Assembly (NCBI GenBank): GCA_937923565.1
Contig: CALDTX010000171.1
Coordinates: forward strand, 1 to 41,304
Direction of reading: 5' to 3'
Source of the DNA: an uncultured Granulosicoccaceae bacterium
Lineage (GTDB): Bacteria; Pseudomonadota; Gammaproteobacteria; Granulosicoccales; Granulosicoccaceae
DNA: 41,304 bases
Under the pieces are notes generated by a model. That model worked only from the letters and a program-made list of their open reading frames with translations. It had not been told where the DNA came from and ran no database searches. Positions 20,515 to 29,596 of the stretch are shown here, piece after piece. How positions within the stretch are numbered: position 1 is the stretch's first letter; each line of letters begins with the position of its first letter. Position numbers and translations under genes: made by a program.

Positions 20515-21378
20515 ATGAACAAAGCTATTTCCACACTGCTGTATAGCTGGATAGAAGCGCAGGCCACACCAGCTCAACTGGACTGGCTGCAGCAGCGCAA
20601 AGCACTACTGACAACAGCCGGAACAAACCGCGATCTGCATATTTCTCTAGGCTTAATACCCAGAAAAATGGGACGCAGCGATTTAATACTTAATCAGTCG
20701 CAAACAGACAATGCTCAATCTCTCGCTGATAACTGGCGCGCCACCGGTTGGAGCATCGATATGGCAGCTCGTTGCTGGTTACTGTTGGAGCAAGCCGCTA
20801 TCGACCCGGACGGCTTTGGCCAACTGTTTCAATCGCTGTGCCGAACTGCCGACTTAAACGAAAGCATTACCTATTACAAAGCCACTGCGGTTTTGCCCTA
20901 CAGCGAAGCTTTAGACTGGCAAATAGGCGAAGGCTTACGCAGTAATATGCGCGCTGTGTTCGAGGCGATTACCCACAACAACCCCTACCCCTATAAACAC
21001 TTCGAGCAAAACCGGTGGAATCATATGGTGCTAAAGGCGTTGTTTGTTGAAAGTAAATTGGCGCCGATTATCGGATTGGATGAACGTGCTAACGCTGAGC
21101 TGGCACATACGCTTTGCGACTACGCACACGAGCGCTGGGCCGCATCGCGCACTATCAGTCCGGAATTGTGGCGTTGTGTAGGTCCATTCGCAACAGATAA
21201 GCTTTTCGATGATCTGGTAAGGGCCAGTTGCAGCGAACAAGTTTCGCAACGAGCCGCCGCTGTGCTGGCCTTACAGCAAAGCCCTGATCCGCGAGCACCA
21301 AACATACTATCGAAGCACCCTCAAATGGTACAAAAGATAGCAACGAATACCCTGAGTTGGCAGGCTTTACCCGACTAG
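20515..21378 (+). CDS. eboA: EboA family protein
   Basis: Signature segments LPYSEALDWQIGEGLRSNMRAVFEAITHNNPYP.. NRWNHMVLKALFVESKLAPIIGLDERANAELAHTL.DYAHERWAASRTISPELWRCVGPF; 3 nt after eboD. Confidence 0.85.
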   Translation: MNKAISTLLYSWIEAQATPAQLDWLQQRKALLTTAGTNRDLHISLGLIPRKMGRSDLILNQSQTDNAQSLADNWRATGWSIDMAARCWLLLEQAAIDPDGFGQLFQSLCRTADLNESITYYKATAVLPYSEALDWQIGEGLRSNMRAVFEAITHNNPYPYKHFEQNRWNHMVLKALFVESKLAPIIGLDERANAELAHTLCDYAHERWAASRTISPELWRCVGPFATDKLFDDLVRASCSEQVSQRAAAVLALQQSPDPRAPNILSKHPQMVQKIATNTLSWQALPD

Positions 21379-21477
21379 TTGTTTTACATTGCTCAGTTAA
21401 GCGGCGTAATGACGAGGCTTCGCTAAGCGAAATATTCTGCAAACAAACGACAAGCACACTTTTGGAGTAATAAGTCA

Positions 21478-22404
21478 ATGATGTTCATCGACCCACATGC
21501 GCACATGATTTCACGCGTTACCGACGACTATGAAGCGATGGCGGCATCGGGTGTTGTTGCAGTCATTGAGCCCGCATTCTGGCTGGGCCAACCGCGCACG
21601 CATGTTGGCACGTACATCGATTACTTATCCAGCATTTTGGGTTTTGAACGCTTTCGTGCAGCCCAGTTCGGCATTCGCCACTACTGCACCATCGGGCTCA
21701 ATTCAAAAGAAGCCAACAACGAACCACTGGCTGAAGCGGTGATGGACATTTTGCCGCAATTCGTTTTAAAAGAAGGCGTCGTGGCTATCGGTGAAATTGG
21801 TTACGACGAACAAACCGAACTTGAAGATCGTTACTTTCGACTGCAACTCGATTTAGCCAAAGAAGTGGATTTACCAGTCATGATTCACACACCGCATCGA
21901 GATAAAAAAAGAGGCACTACCCGATCTATGGATGTGTGCGAAGAACATGGCATTGATCCGTCAATGGTTATCGTGGACCACAACAATGAAGAAACCGTCC
22001 GCGAAGTACTCGACAGAGGCTATTGGGCGGCGTTTTCTATTTACCCTTCTACGAAAATGGGCAACGCACGTATGGTCGATATTCTGCTTGAATACGGCGG
22101 AGAAAGAATTATTGTTGATTCAGCCTGCGACTGGGGTATATCAGACCCTCTGGGCGTTGCCAAAACTGCCCAATTAGCCTTAGAAAAAGGTATCCCCAAA
22201 GAACAAGTTGAACTCGTTTGCTATCGCAATGCACTCAACGCTTACGGGCAAAGTGGCCAAATGAATGAGAGCGACTGGCTTGATCCACCCAGCATAGATC
22301 AACGTACATTATTCGAGGGTAATTCGATATTGCGTGGTGGTCGGGAGCCGGTTATCAAAAACGCAACTAACGACGACACCAACACCGATTTACTGATCGA
22401 ATAA
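21478..22404 (+). CDS. eboB: EboB, TatD-family metal-dependent hydrolase
   Basis: MMFIDPHAHMISRVTDDYEAMAASGVVAVIEPAFWLGQPRT; AIGEIGYDE; MIHTPHRDK; VDSACDWG. Confidence 0.87.
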   Translation: MMFIDPHAHMISRVTDDYEAMAASGVVAVIEPAFWLGQPRTHVGTYIDYLSSILGFERFRAAQFGIRHYCTIGLNSKEANNEPLAEAVMDILPQFVLKEGVVAIGEIGYDEQTELEDRYFRLQLDLAKEVDLPVMIHTPHRDKKRGTTRSMDVCEEHGIDPSMVIVDHNNEETVREVLDRGYWAAFSIYPSTKMGNARMVDILLEYGGERIIVDSACDWGISDPLGVAKTAQLALEKGIPKEQVELVCYRNALNAYGQSGQMNESDWLDPPSIDQRTLFEGNSILRGGREPVIKNATNDDTNTDLLIE

Positions 22405-22412
22405 CACACTTT

Positions 22413-22997
22413 ATGGCTGTAACTGAACACACTATCGATGCGAACCTTCAAGAACTGATTACCGGTATAGATTTAAAAACTGACACGCAGTACCCGGTTG
22501 AAAAACTCAGCGCTCACGAACGCAACGTACCGCACCTCGCCATCTCTATTTTCATATTTAATGGTCGGCAGCTTTTACTGCAACGCAGAGCCGCCACCAA
22601 ATACCATTCGGGTGGGCTTTGGGCAAATACGGTGTGCTCGCACCCACGTTGGGAAGAGCCTATCGAAGAATGCGCGGAACGAAGACTGCAAGAAGAATTA
22701 GGTTGGTGCGTACCACTCACAGAATTTGCGCGAATCGATTACGCATCACCGGTTGGTGAGCTGTTTGAAAACGAGCGTGTGCATTGTTTCTTTGGCCGAT
22801 ACGATAACAGTTGTTCCATAGACAACTTCGACCGCGAAGAAGTATCCGAAGTTAAATGGCTCAACTTCGAACAGCTGCAATCCGAACTGTGCACTCATCC
22901 CGAAAACTTTTCAGCTTGGTTTCGCATCTACTTACGCGAACATGCATCGGTTATTTACGATCTGTTCCAAACACATGCTTTAGAACCAGCGATTTAA
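22413..22997 (+). CDS. idi: Isopentenyl-diphosphate delta-isomerase, type I (Nudix)
   Basis: AISIFIFNGRQLLLQRRAATKYHSGGLWANTVCSHPRWEEPIEECAERRLQEELGW; LFENERVHCFFGRYD. Confidence 0.93.
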   Translation: MAVTEHTIDANLQELITGIDLKTDTQYPVEKLSAHERNVPHLAISIFIFNGRQLLLQRRAATKYHSGGLWANTVCSHPRWEEPIEECAERRLQEELGWCVPLTEFARIDYASPVGELFENERVHCFFGRYDNSCSIDNFDREEVSEVKWLNFEQLQSELCTHPENFSAWFRIYLREHASVIYDLFQTHALEPAI

Positions 22998-24345
22998 AGT
23001 CGGTAGATTGCACCATGCCATCTGGCAAGTGTGCAGCGTTAGAACTAATTACTAACGGTCCATCGTTAGGGTCATCGGTGGGTCGGCCGTGAGACCCTTG
23101 CACCAGTGATGTTTCCCGCAACGAAATAACATCCAGCAAGGCGCGAAAACCCAACTTTCGTTTTAATAATCGCCAAGCAACACTGAGCATTGGCCATTTG
23201 AGTTCCGGGTCGAAGAACAACTCCACCGGATCGTAGCCAGGCTTTCGATGAATATCGACGGTGCGCGCATAATCTGGCGCCTTGTTATCATCAAGCCAAA
23301 AATAATAACTGAACCATCGATCCGACTTAGCAATAACAACCAGTTCACCGGAACGTGGATGCGCCAAGCCCCAAGCCTGTTTACCTTGTTCGTCGAGCAC
23401 ATGCTCAACACCATCAAGCTCAAGCAGCAGATTTTTCACCGATTCAATATTGCTGGCATCGTGAATATACACATGGGCTATCTGATGATCGACAACCGCA
23501 AACGCTGCCGATGCACCCGCATCAATTTGCTCTTGCGTTTTTTCAACACGTACTTGCAATAAACCGGCTTTTCGTAACGCTTGATTAATGGCAACCGCAT
23601 CGGTAGACGGCACAATACCGTACTCCGACACAATAATAATTTCTTGATCGTCTTTATCGGCCGCATCAATAAGCTCACCACATAAAGTATCCACAGCGCG
23701 TAAATCTTTTTGAATTTGAGGATGCGATAAATCAGGGCCTAAGCGCTGTAAGTTGTAATCCAGATGCGGCAAATAAGTCAGCGTTAACGTTGGCGTACGT
23801 GTTTCCATCACATGCCGCGTAGCATCACTGATCCACTTGCTCGATGTAATGTCAGCGCCGGGGCCCCAAAACTTGAACAATGGAAATTGGCCAAATTTTT
23901 CGTCAAGCTCATCGTGCAACTGCGCAGGGTAGGCATAGTGGTCTGGAATTTTCCGACCATCAGCCGGGTACATTGGGCGAGGTGTTGCACTCCAATCTGC
24001 TGAGGAATACATGTTGTACCACCAGAACATTTTGGCGCAGGTAAATTGAGCATTCCGCGCCCTACCCGCTTCCCAAATTTTTTCACCGTTAACCAAGCGA
24101 TTGGATTGACGCCATAACCAGATTTCAGATAAATCTCTAAAATACCAACCATTGGCAACAATGCCATGCTCGGATGGCAGTAAACCGGTTAGCAATGTGG
24201 TTTGCGCTGTACAGGTGACGGCAGGAGTCACCGCTTGCAACGGCCTGATGCCACCACGTTGGGCTAGCCGCTGTAGATGAGGCGTGTGCTCCCCAACCAT
24301 TGAAGGGCTAAGCCCAACAACCAATATAACCAGAGTTTGTTTCAT
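22951..24345 (-). CDS. eboF: EboF, type I phosphodiesterase/nucleotide pyrophosphatase (alkaline phosphatase superfamily)
   Basis: AVTPAVTCTAQTTLLTGLLPSEHGIVANGWYFRDLSEIWLWRQSN; TYLPHLDYNLQRLGPD; VDIHRKPGYDPVELFFDP. Overlaps the idi 3' end by 47 bp on the opposite strand. Confidence 0.87.
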   Translation of the reverse strand: MKQTLVILVVGLSPSMVGEHTPHLQRLAQRGGIRPLQAVTPAVTCTAQTTLLTGLLPSEHGIVANGWYFRDLSEIWLWRQSNRLVNGEKIWEAGRARNAQFTCAKMFWWYNMYSSADWSATPRPMYPADGRKIPDHYAYPAQLHDELDEKFGQFPLFKFWGPGADITSSKWISDATRHVMETRTPTLTLTYLPHLDYNLQRLGPDLSHPQIQKDLRAVDTLCGELIDAADKDDQEIIIVSEYGIVPSTDAVAINQALRKAGLLQVRVEKTQEQIDAGASAAFAVVDHQIAHVYIHDASNIESVKNLLLELDGVEHVLDEQGKQAWGLAHPRSGELVVIAKSDRWFSYYFWLDDNKAPDYARTVDIHRKPGYDPVELFFDPELKWPMLSVAWRLLKRKLGFRALLDVISLRETSLVQGSHGRPTDDPNDGPLVISSNAAHLPDGMVQSTDFKSLVLKHVFGTDRK

Positions 24346-24428
24346 TACAGAGTCTTTGGGCAGTCACTATTTCAAGGCAAGATGATCCACGATCTACTAT
24401 GAATATCTTTTACTACTCGTATCGATAG

Positions 24429-25643
24429 ATGAAGTTAGGCAATAATTCAAGCAGTTTGGGTCACTTAAGCTACTGTTCCAACATACACGCGGGCGAAAGT
24501 TGGCGTGAAGTATCAGACAATCTAAAGCAATATATTCCAGACATTAAAGCGAGTCTAAGCCCGAATGCAGCGTTTGGCATTGGTTTACGCCTTTCCGCAC
24601 AAGCTGCAACATCGTTAAGCGATGCCAATAACATGCAACACTTCAAATCGTTTTTACATAACAACGATTGCTATGTGTTCACGATAAACGGTTTCCCTTA
24701 TGGCCCGTTTCACGGGACCCGCGTAAAAGAAGAAGTGTACCTACCCGACTGGAAAGACCCTGAACGCCTGCGCTACACCAACGAACTGGCAGATGTCTTT
24801 GCACAGTTTCTACCCACAGGACAAACGGGCAGTATCAGCACGGTGCCCGGCGCGTTCAAAGCCAATATCCGTAATCAAGACGACTTAAACAGCATGACAG
24901 AACTTTTTGTTCGTCATGTCGCTCATCTGGTGCAACTCGAACAGCAAACCGGCGCTCACATCGTGTTGGCAATTGAACCTGAACCTTGTTGTTTTTTAGA
25001 AACCATTGAAGAGTCGGTTAATTACTTTACCCAGCATTTGTTTGCCCCAGCCGCCTGTGAGCAGCTAGCCCAACTGCTTAATATCGGCAGTAGCGAGGCT
25101 TTAACGTTGCTGCGAACCCATCTGACTTTATGTCTGGACCTATGCCACGCAGCCGTAGAATTCGAACAGTGTAAAAGCTGTCTTGATGCGATCAGCGCTG
25201 CCGGCATCACCATTGGCAAACTGCAGATCAGTGCCGGGCTAAGGATAAAAAATGTCAGCAAAAGCCAGCTTGGTTTTTTAGAGCCTTACTTAGATTCAGT
25301 GTATTTACACCAAGTGGTGGAACACAACAACGGGCAAGTGAATCGCTACACAGACTTACCCGATGCAATCGCTGCATTAAACAAAAACGCAGAGCCAAAC
25401 AACCTGCCGGAATGGCGAGTGCATTTTCATGTTCCTATATTTATGGATACATTGGCGCATTTCGATTCAACCCAGTTTTTTATTCGAGAAGCGTTGGCCA
25501 TTCACAAACACACGCCAATCAGTGAGCACCTGGAAGTAGAAACTTATACCTGGGACGTGCTACCAGAGACACTGCGATCTCTACCCATTGAAAAAGCCAT
25601 AGAGCGCGAGCTAACATGGGTAATCGATACGCTTAATGCTTAA
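24429..25643 (+). CDS. eboE: EboE, xylose isomerase-like TIM-barrel protein
   Basis: LSYCSNIHAGESWREVSDNLKQYIPDIK; FTINGFPYGPFHGTRVKEEVYLPDW; HIVLAIEPEPCCFLETIEESVNYF; LCLDLCHAAVEFE. Confidence 0.88.
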   Translation: MKLGNNSSSLGHLSYCSNIHAGESWREVSDNLKQYIPDIKASLSPNAAFGIGLRLSAQAATSLSDANNMQHFKSFLHNNDCYVFTINGFPYGPFHGTRVKEEVYLPDWKDPERLRYTNELADVFAQFLPTGQTGSISTVPGAFKANIRNQDDLNSMTELFVRHVAHLVQLEQQTGAHIVLAIEPEPCCFLETIEESVNYFTQHLFAPAACEQLAQLLNIGSSEALTLLRTHLTLCLDLCHAAVEFEQCKSCLDAISAAGITIGKLQISAGLRIKNVSKSQLGFLEPYLDSVYLHQVVEHNNGQVNRYTDLPDAIAALNKNAEPNNLPEWRVHFHVPIFMDTLAHFDSTQFFIREALAIHKHTPISEHLEVETYTWDVLPETLRSLPIEKAIERELTWVIDTLNA

Positions 25644-25664
25644 GCCTGCAACGAAACAACCAAC

Positions 25665-26591
25665 GTGAACCTAACATTTAACACATTGCTCACACTCGGT
25701 AGAGTGTCGAATCTACCCACGGTTTGGACAAACGTTTTAGCCGGAGCGGCTTTGGTGAGTAGTGGTGTTGTGCACACCAACATCAGCTGGCTTATTGTGG
25801 CGTTTTCGTTGGCTTATATAGGCGGCATGTATTTAAACGATGCCTTTGACCAGAAAATTGATGCCATTGAACGGCCTGAGCGGCCTATTCCCTCCGGGCA
25901 AATCAGCGCAAACTGGGTGTTTTACATAGGCTTTGCCTTGTTGGCACTGTGCATTTTAATGATTGCACTTTTTGCACACTATTATCATGCTCCTTTATAC
26001 CCTTCTTTGATTAGCGCTACGGCACTGGCAGGCGCTATCGTACTTTATAACGTATGGCATAAGAACAACCCGTTAAGTCCACTCATAATGGGCTTATGCC
26101 GTGTGCTTGTTTACATAACAACTGCCTTCGCGTTGCTTTACATCGTCATGGATAAGGAAACCGGGCTTGCTCTTGAACCCACACAAACGGCGGAACTCAG
26201 TCGTGAGCTATACATCGGGGTTGGCTGTTTACTGGCTTACTTAATAGGGCTTACATATACCGCCAAGCAGGAGTACACAGGCAGAGTCGGCAACTTCTGG
26301 CCATTGGCATTGCTGCTTGCACCCGTTGTATTCGGTGTATTTCACGCTGTACAAGCGCCGTTGGTTTGGGTACCAACAATGCTACTTAGCGCGTGCCTTG
26401 TGTTGGCTGTTTATTTTGTTTTAAGAAAAGCACCGGGCGACATTCCAAAGGCCGTCACACTCATGATTGCTGGCATTGCCTTAGTGGATGCCATTTTCAT
26501 TACCGTGATGGCAAACTTTACGGTGATGGTGGTTGCTATTGTGTGTTTTGCTTTAACGTTGCTCTTGCAACGTTTTATCGCCGGGACCTAA
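25665..26591 (+). CDS. eboC: EboC, UbiA-superfamily prenyltransferase-like membrane protein
   Basis: GRVSNLPTVWTNVLAGAAL; GGMYLNDAFDQKIDAIERPERPIPSGQIS (NDxxDxxxDxxxxRPIPSG); GTG start. Confidence 0.9.
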   Translation: MNLTFNTLLTLGRVSNLPTVWTNVLAGAALVSSGVVHTNISWLIVAFSLAYIGGMYLNDAFDQKIDAIERPERPIPSGQISANWVFYIGFALLALCILMIALFAHYYHAPLYPSLISATALAGAIVLYNVWHKNNPLSPLIMGLCRVLVYITTAFALLYIVMDKETGLALEPTQTAELSRELYIGVGCLLAYLIGLTYTAKQEYTGRVGNFWPLALLLAPVVFGVFHAVQAPLVWVPTMLLSACLVLAVYFVLRKAPGDIPKAVTLMIAGIALVDAIFITVMANFTVMVVAIVCFALTLLLQRFIAGT

Positions 26592-26613
26592 GCATTAGCC
26601 TGACAATCAGACA

Positions 26614-26967
26614 CTATGGGTCTAGTTTCGGCAGCTCAACTGTTACTATCATTGCTTGGTACCACTTAGCGAGTAGCTTTATCGTTTCCAGATCGAGACC
26701 GCTGGCTATAATGGACATTTGCCGATGTTGTCGCTCGCCCGATTTAAACGCACGCAGTTGTTTTTCAATATAAACCGCTGATTCGCCCGCCAAATTAGGT
26801 GCTTCTGGGTTTGTGGCCAAACCATTAGTGCCATGACAAACATTACAAGAACGCGCCGCAGCTTTCCCCGCCGCCAGGTCGGCAGCGTTTAGCACCGGGC
26901 TAAACACTGCCAAACAGATCAAAGCCAATATCGATTTACTGGAAATTAATTGTTTGTGTTTCAACAT
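26614..26967 (-). CDS. Class I cytochrome c
   Basis: Signal peptide plus CNVCHGTNGLATNPEAPNLAGESAVYIEKQLRAFKSGERQH...M, c4/c5-like. Confidence 0.9.
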   Translation of the reverse strand: MLKHKQLISSKSILALICLAVFSPVLNAADLAAGKAAARSCNVCHGTNGLATNPEAPNLAGESAVYIEKQLRAFKSGERQHRQMSIIASGLDLETIKLLAKWYQAMIVTVELPKLDP

Positions 26968-27014
26968 TTGTCTTCCTGAAAATTAATTGACTCATCATAC
27001 TCACCAAGCCCGCA

Positions 27015-28265
27015 TTATCTCGAATAAGAAATTCTGTAGATAGCACCAGCCAGATCGTCGGACACTAAGATAGAACCGTCGCGCAAGTTGGCAACATCGA
27101 CCGGTCGTCCGAGGTATTCACCGTTCTCATCCATCCAGCCTTCTGCAAACGGCACACTTTCGCCTGCACTGCCATCTTCATTAACCGTGGTAAACATCAC
27201 TCGTGCACCCACTGGCTCTGTACGATTCCACGAACCGTGTTGCGCAGAGAAAATGCCGCCACGGTATTTGGCCGGGAATTGCTTACCGGTATAAAACACC
27301 ATACCCAAATCAGCCGCATGAGCAACCTGCTCTATCACGGGGTGAACGATATCTGCAGGTGGTTCTTCAGAAGCGTATTCGTTGGTACGAACAGTACCGC
27401 CACCAAACCATGGGTGACCAAAGTGCTGACCCATGGCGGTTTGTCGATTGATTTCACCCGGTGGAATGTCGTCACCCATGCCATCTACCTGGTTATCAGT
27501 GAACCAAAGCTCACCGTTAGCAGGGTTGAAGTCGTGCCCAACGGAATTACGAATACCATAGGAATACACTTGCCTGCCTGAACCATCTCGATTCATGCGG
27601 ATCATGCCACCAATACCCGTGGATCGATACAAATCCATTTTTTCAGGTGGCGCAACATTAAACGGCTGACCTAATGAAATATAAATTTGTTTATCGTCGG
27701 GGCTAATTCTACAAACCCGGGCTGTGTGATTAAAGCTCTCTTCTTCTACAGGTATTAAATCGCCTTGTGCCACGATAGGTACTGCTACAACATCAGTGCC
27801 TTCATAGAAAAATTCGGCTGCCGGAAACATCAGCACGCGGTTCTGCTCAACGATAAACAAAAAGCCGTCTTTAGAAAAACACACACCATTAGGAATCGTG
27901 AAATCCAACGGTGGTGCAAAGTTTTTCACTTCATCGGCTATTCGATCTTTATTACGATCGGTTATCGCCCACACTTTATCTTTACGGGTTCCCACAAAGG
28001 TAACAACGCCTTGAGGACCCACCGCGATGTGTCTTGCATCGGGTACAACCGCATACAGGCTGATTTCGAATCCGGGAGGCATTTTAATCCGCTCCAAATT
28101 CTTTTTAATGCCGGCGGCATAATCACCACCTTGTTCAACCATGATGAAATCGGTAACACCAGTACCGGTTTGTTTAAAGTTTCCCAATTTTTCGAGATTA
28201 TTCGCCTGAGCAACCGATCCGAGCAAACCCAAACTAATACAACAACTGAGCGCTATCTTTTTCAT
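27015..28265 (-). CDS. PQQ-dependent sugar dehydrogenase / L-sorbosone dehydrogenase family protein
   Basis: Signal peptide; MPPGFEISLYAVVPDARHIAVGPQGVVTFVGTR; SYGIRNSVGHDFNPANGELWFTDN; FSAQHGSWNRTEPVGARV; GRPVDVANLRDGSILVSDDLAGAIYRISY. Confidence 0.88.
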   Translation of the reverse strand: MKKIALSCCISLGLLGSVAQANNLEKLGNFKQTGTGVTDFIMVEQGGDYAAGIKKNLERIKMPPGFEISLYAVVPDARHIAVGPQGVVTFVGTRKDKVWAITDRNKDRIADEVKNFAPPLDFTIPNGVCFSKDGFLFIVEQNRVLMFPAAEFFYEGTDVVAVPIVAQGDLIPVEEESFNHTARVCRISPDDKQIYISLGQPFNVAPPEKMDLYRSTGIGGMIRMNRDGSGRQVYSYGIRNSVGHDFNPANGELWFTDNQVDGMGDDIPPGEINRQTAMGQHFGHPWFGGGTVRTNEYASEEPPADIVHPVIEQVAHAADLGMVFYTGKQFPAKYRGGIFSAQHGSWNRTEPVGARVMFTTVNEDGSAGESVPFAEGWMDENGEYLGRPVDVANLRDGSILVSDDLAGAIYRISYSR

Positions 28266-28696
28266 TTCCTCTCCCTTAGTAGTAACCAGAAAACCAAAGC
28301 AACAATACTGAACTCTGAATTCAGTGAAGCCAAACTAAGTTGACAGTTATGGAGTTAGCGCACAAGCAATTGTTAGCAGCACAAGCAGCAGCTGCGATAA
28401 TCTGTCTATTTGAAAGACAGATTGGACCATAATTTAATTTCTAGGCAGTCAACATCAACATTTGCTCAGATAATCGGCGACTTCTTTATACCGCTTATCC
28501 AGCGTCGATAAAAATTGCTAGGGTATCAAAGTAGTTTTGTTCTTTATGTTTTTACCTTAAGTTCACAGAAAACAGCTCGATTAGAGCCAATGGAGAAATA
28601 ATATAAACTGTCAGCTACTCAAAAAACTGAATCGTTCAGCCCAACTCATAACGAGCTAATAAGCAATTGAAAGCGATTTAATCCAGGCGTGCATTT

Positions 28697-29581
28697 ATGT
28701 CCAGTTTTGTACAAGGTTCAGCCTTCATTGATGAAGCCTACGTGCCTATCGCAGAGGCGAAGATCTCACTTTTAGACTGGGGCTTTCTGCACTCCGACGC
28801 CACTTACGATGTTGCACATGTGCGCAACGGAAAATTCTTCAGACTCCATGATCACCTGGATCGCTTTTATGCCAGCATGCAAGCGCTGCACTTATCAATT
28901 CCGTATAGCCGCGAAGAACTCTGCAGCATCTTAAGCCACTGCGTTAGCCAGAGCGGACTGCGACATGCTTATGTCGAAATGATTACAACCAGAGGGCTAC
29001 CCGAACCCGGTTCCAGGGATCCGCGAACCTGCACTAATCGCTTTTACGCCTTTGCCATACCTTTTGTCTGGATTGCAAAACCGGGCGCATCACTGGAAGT
29101 GATCATTAGCGAGCGACAACGCATTCCATCACAGTCCGTCGACCCCACCGTTAAAAACTACCATTGGCTCGACTTGGTGATGGGGCAATTTGAAGCCTAC
29201 GATAAAAATTGCGAAAGCGCGGTGGTGGTTAATCAGGACGGCAACATTGCAGAAGGGCCGGGGTTCAATGTGTTCGCTATTAAAGATGGCATGCTAACCA
29301 CACCAGACGAAGGTGTACTGCTTGGCATAACCCGAAAAACCACCCTAGAAATTGCCACTGAACTTGGATACAAGGTTGTAGAAGGCAAACTCAGCCCGCA
29401 AGCCGCTCGTGCCGCTGACGAATTATTTGCAACCAGCACAGCAGGTGGCATCATGCCCATTAGTAAAGTTGATGGTAAGCCGATAGCGGGTGGCCAGGTT
29501 GGCCCGATTACGCAGCAACTCCAAGAGCGCTATTGGGCATTGCATAAAGATGCACGCTATACCTACAGCGTTAACTATTAA
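28697..29581 (+). CDS. Class IV (fold type IV) PLP aminotransferase; resembles (R)-selective amine transaminases
   Basis: ISLLDWGFLHSDATYDVAHVRNGKFFRLHDHLDRFYAS; SVDPTVKNYHWLDLVMGQFEAYD; AEGPGFNVFAIKDG; LGITRKTTLEIATELGYKV; ATSTAGGIMPISKVDGKP. Confidence 0.87.
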   Translation: MSSFVQGSAFIDEAYVPIAEAKISLLDWGFLHSDATYDVAHVRNGKFFRLHDHLDRFYASMQALHLSIPYSREELCSILSHCVSQSGLRHAYVEMITTRGLPEPGSRDPRTCTNRFYAFAIPFVWIAKPGASLEVIISERQRIPSQSVDPTVKNYHWLDLVMGQFEAYDKNCESAVVVNQDGNIAEGPGFNVFAIKDGMLTTPDEGVLLGITRKTTLEIATELGYKVVEGKLSPQAARAADELFATSTAGGIMPISKVDGKPIAGGQVGPITQQLQERYWALHKDARYTYSVNY

Positions 29582-29596
29582 TATTAAACCCCGGAC

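Noticed and set aside
27765-28343. 192-aa + strand ORF opposite the sorbosone dehydrogenase-like gene
   Set aside because: No recognisable family; the minus strand gene has a signal peptide and family motifs.
28399-28423. Hairpin AATCTGTC-TATTTGAAA-GACAGATT in the intergenic region before the aminotransferase
   Set aside because: Only 8 bp, no U tract, no other support for an RNA element.
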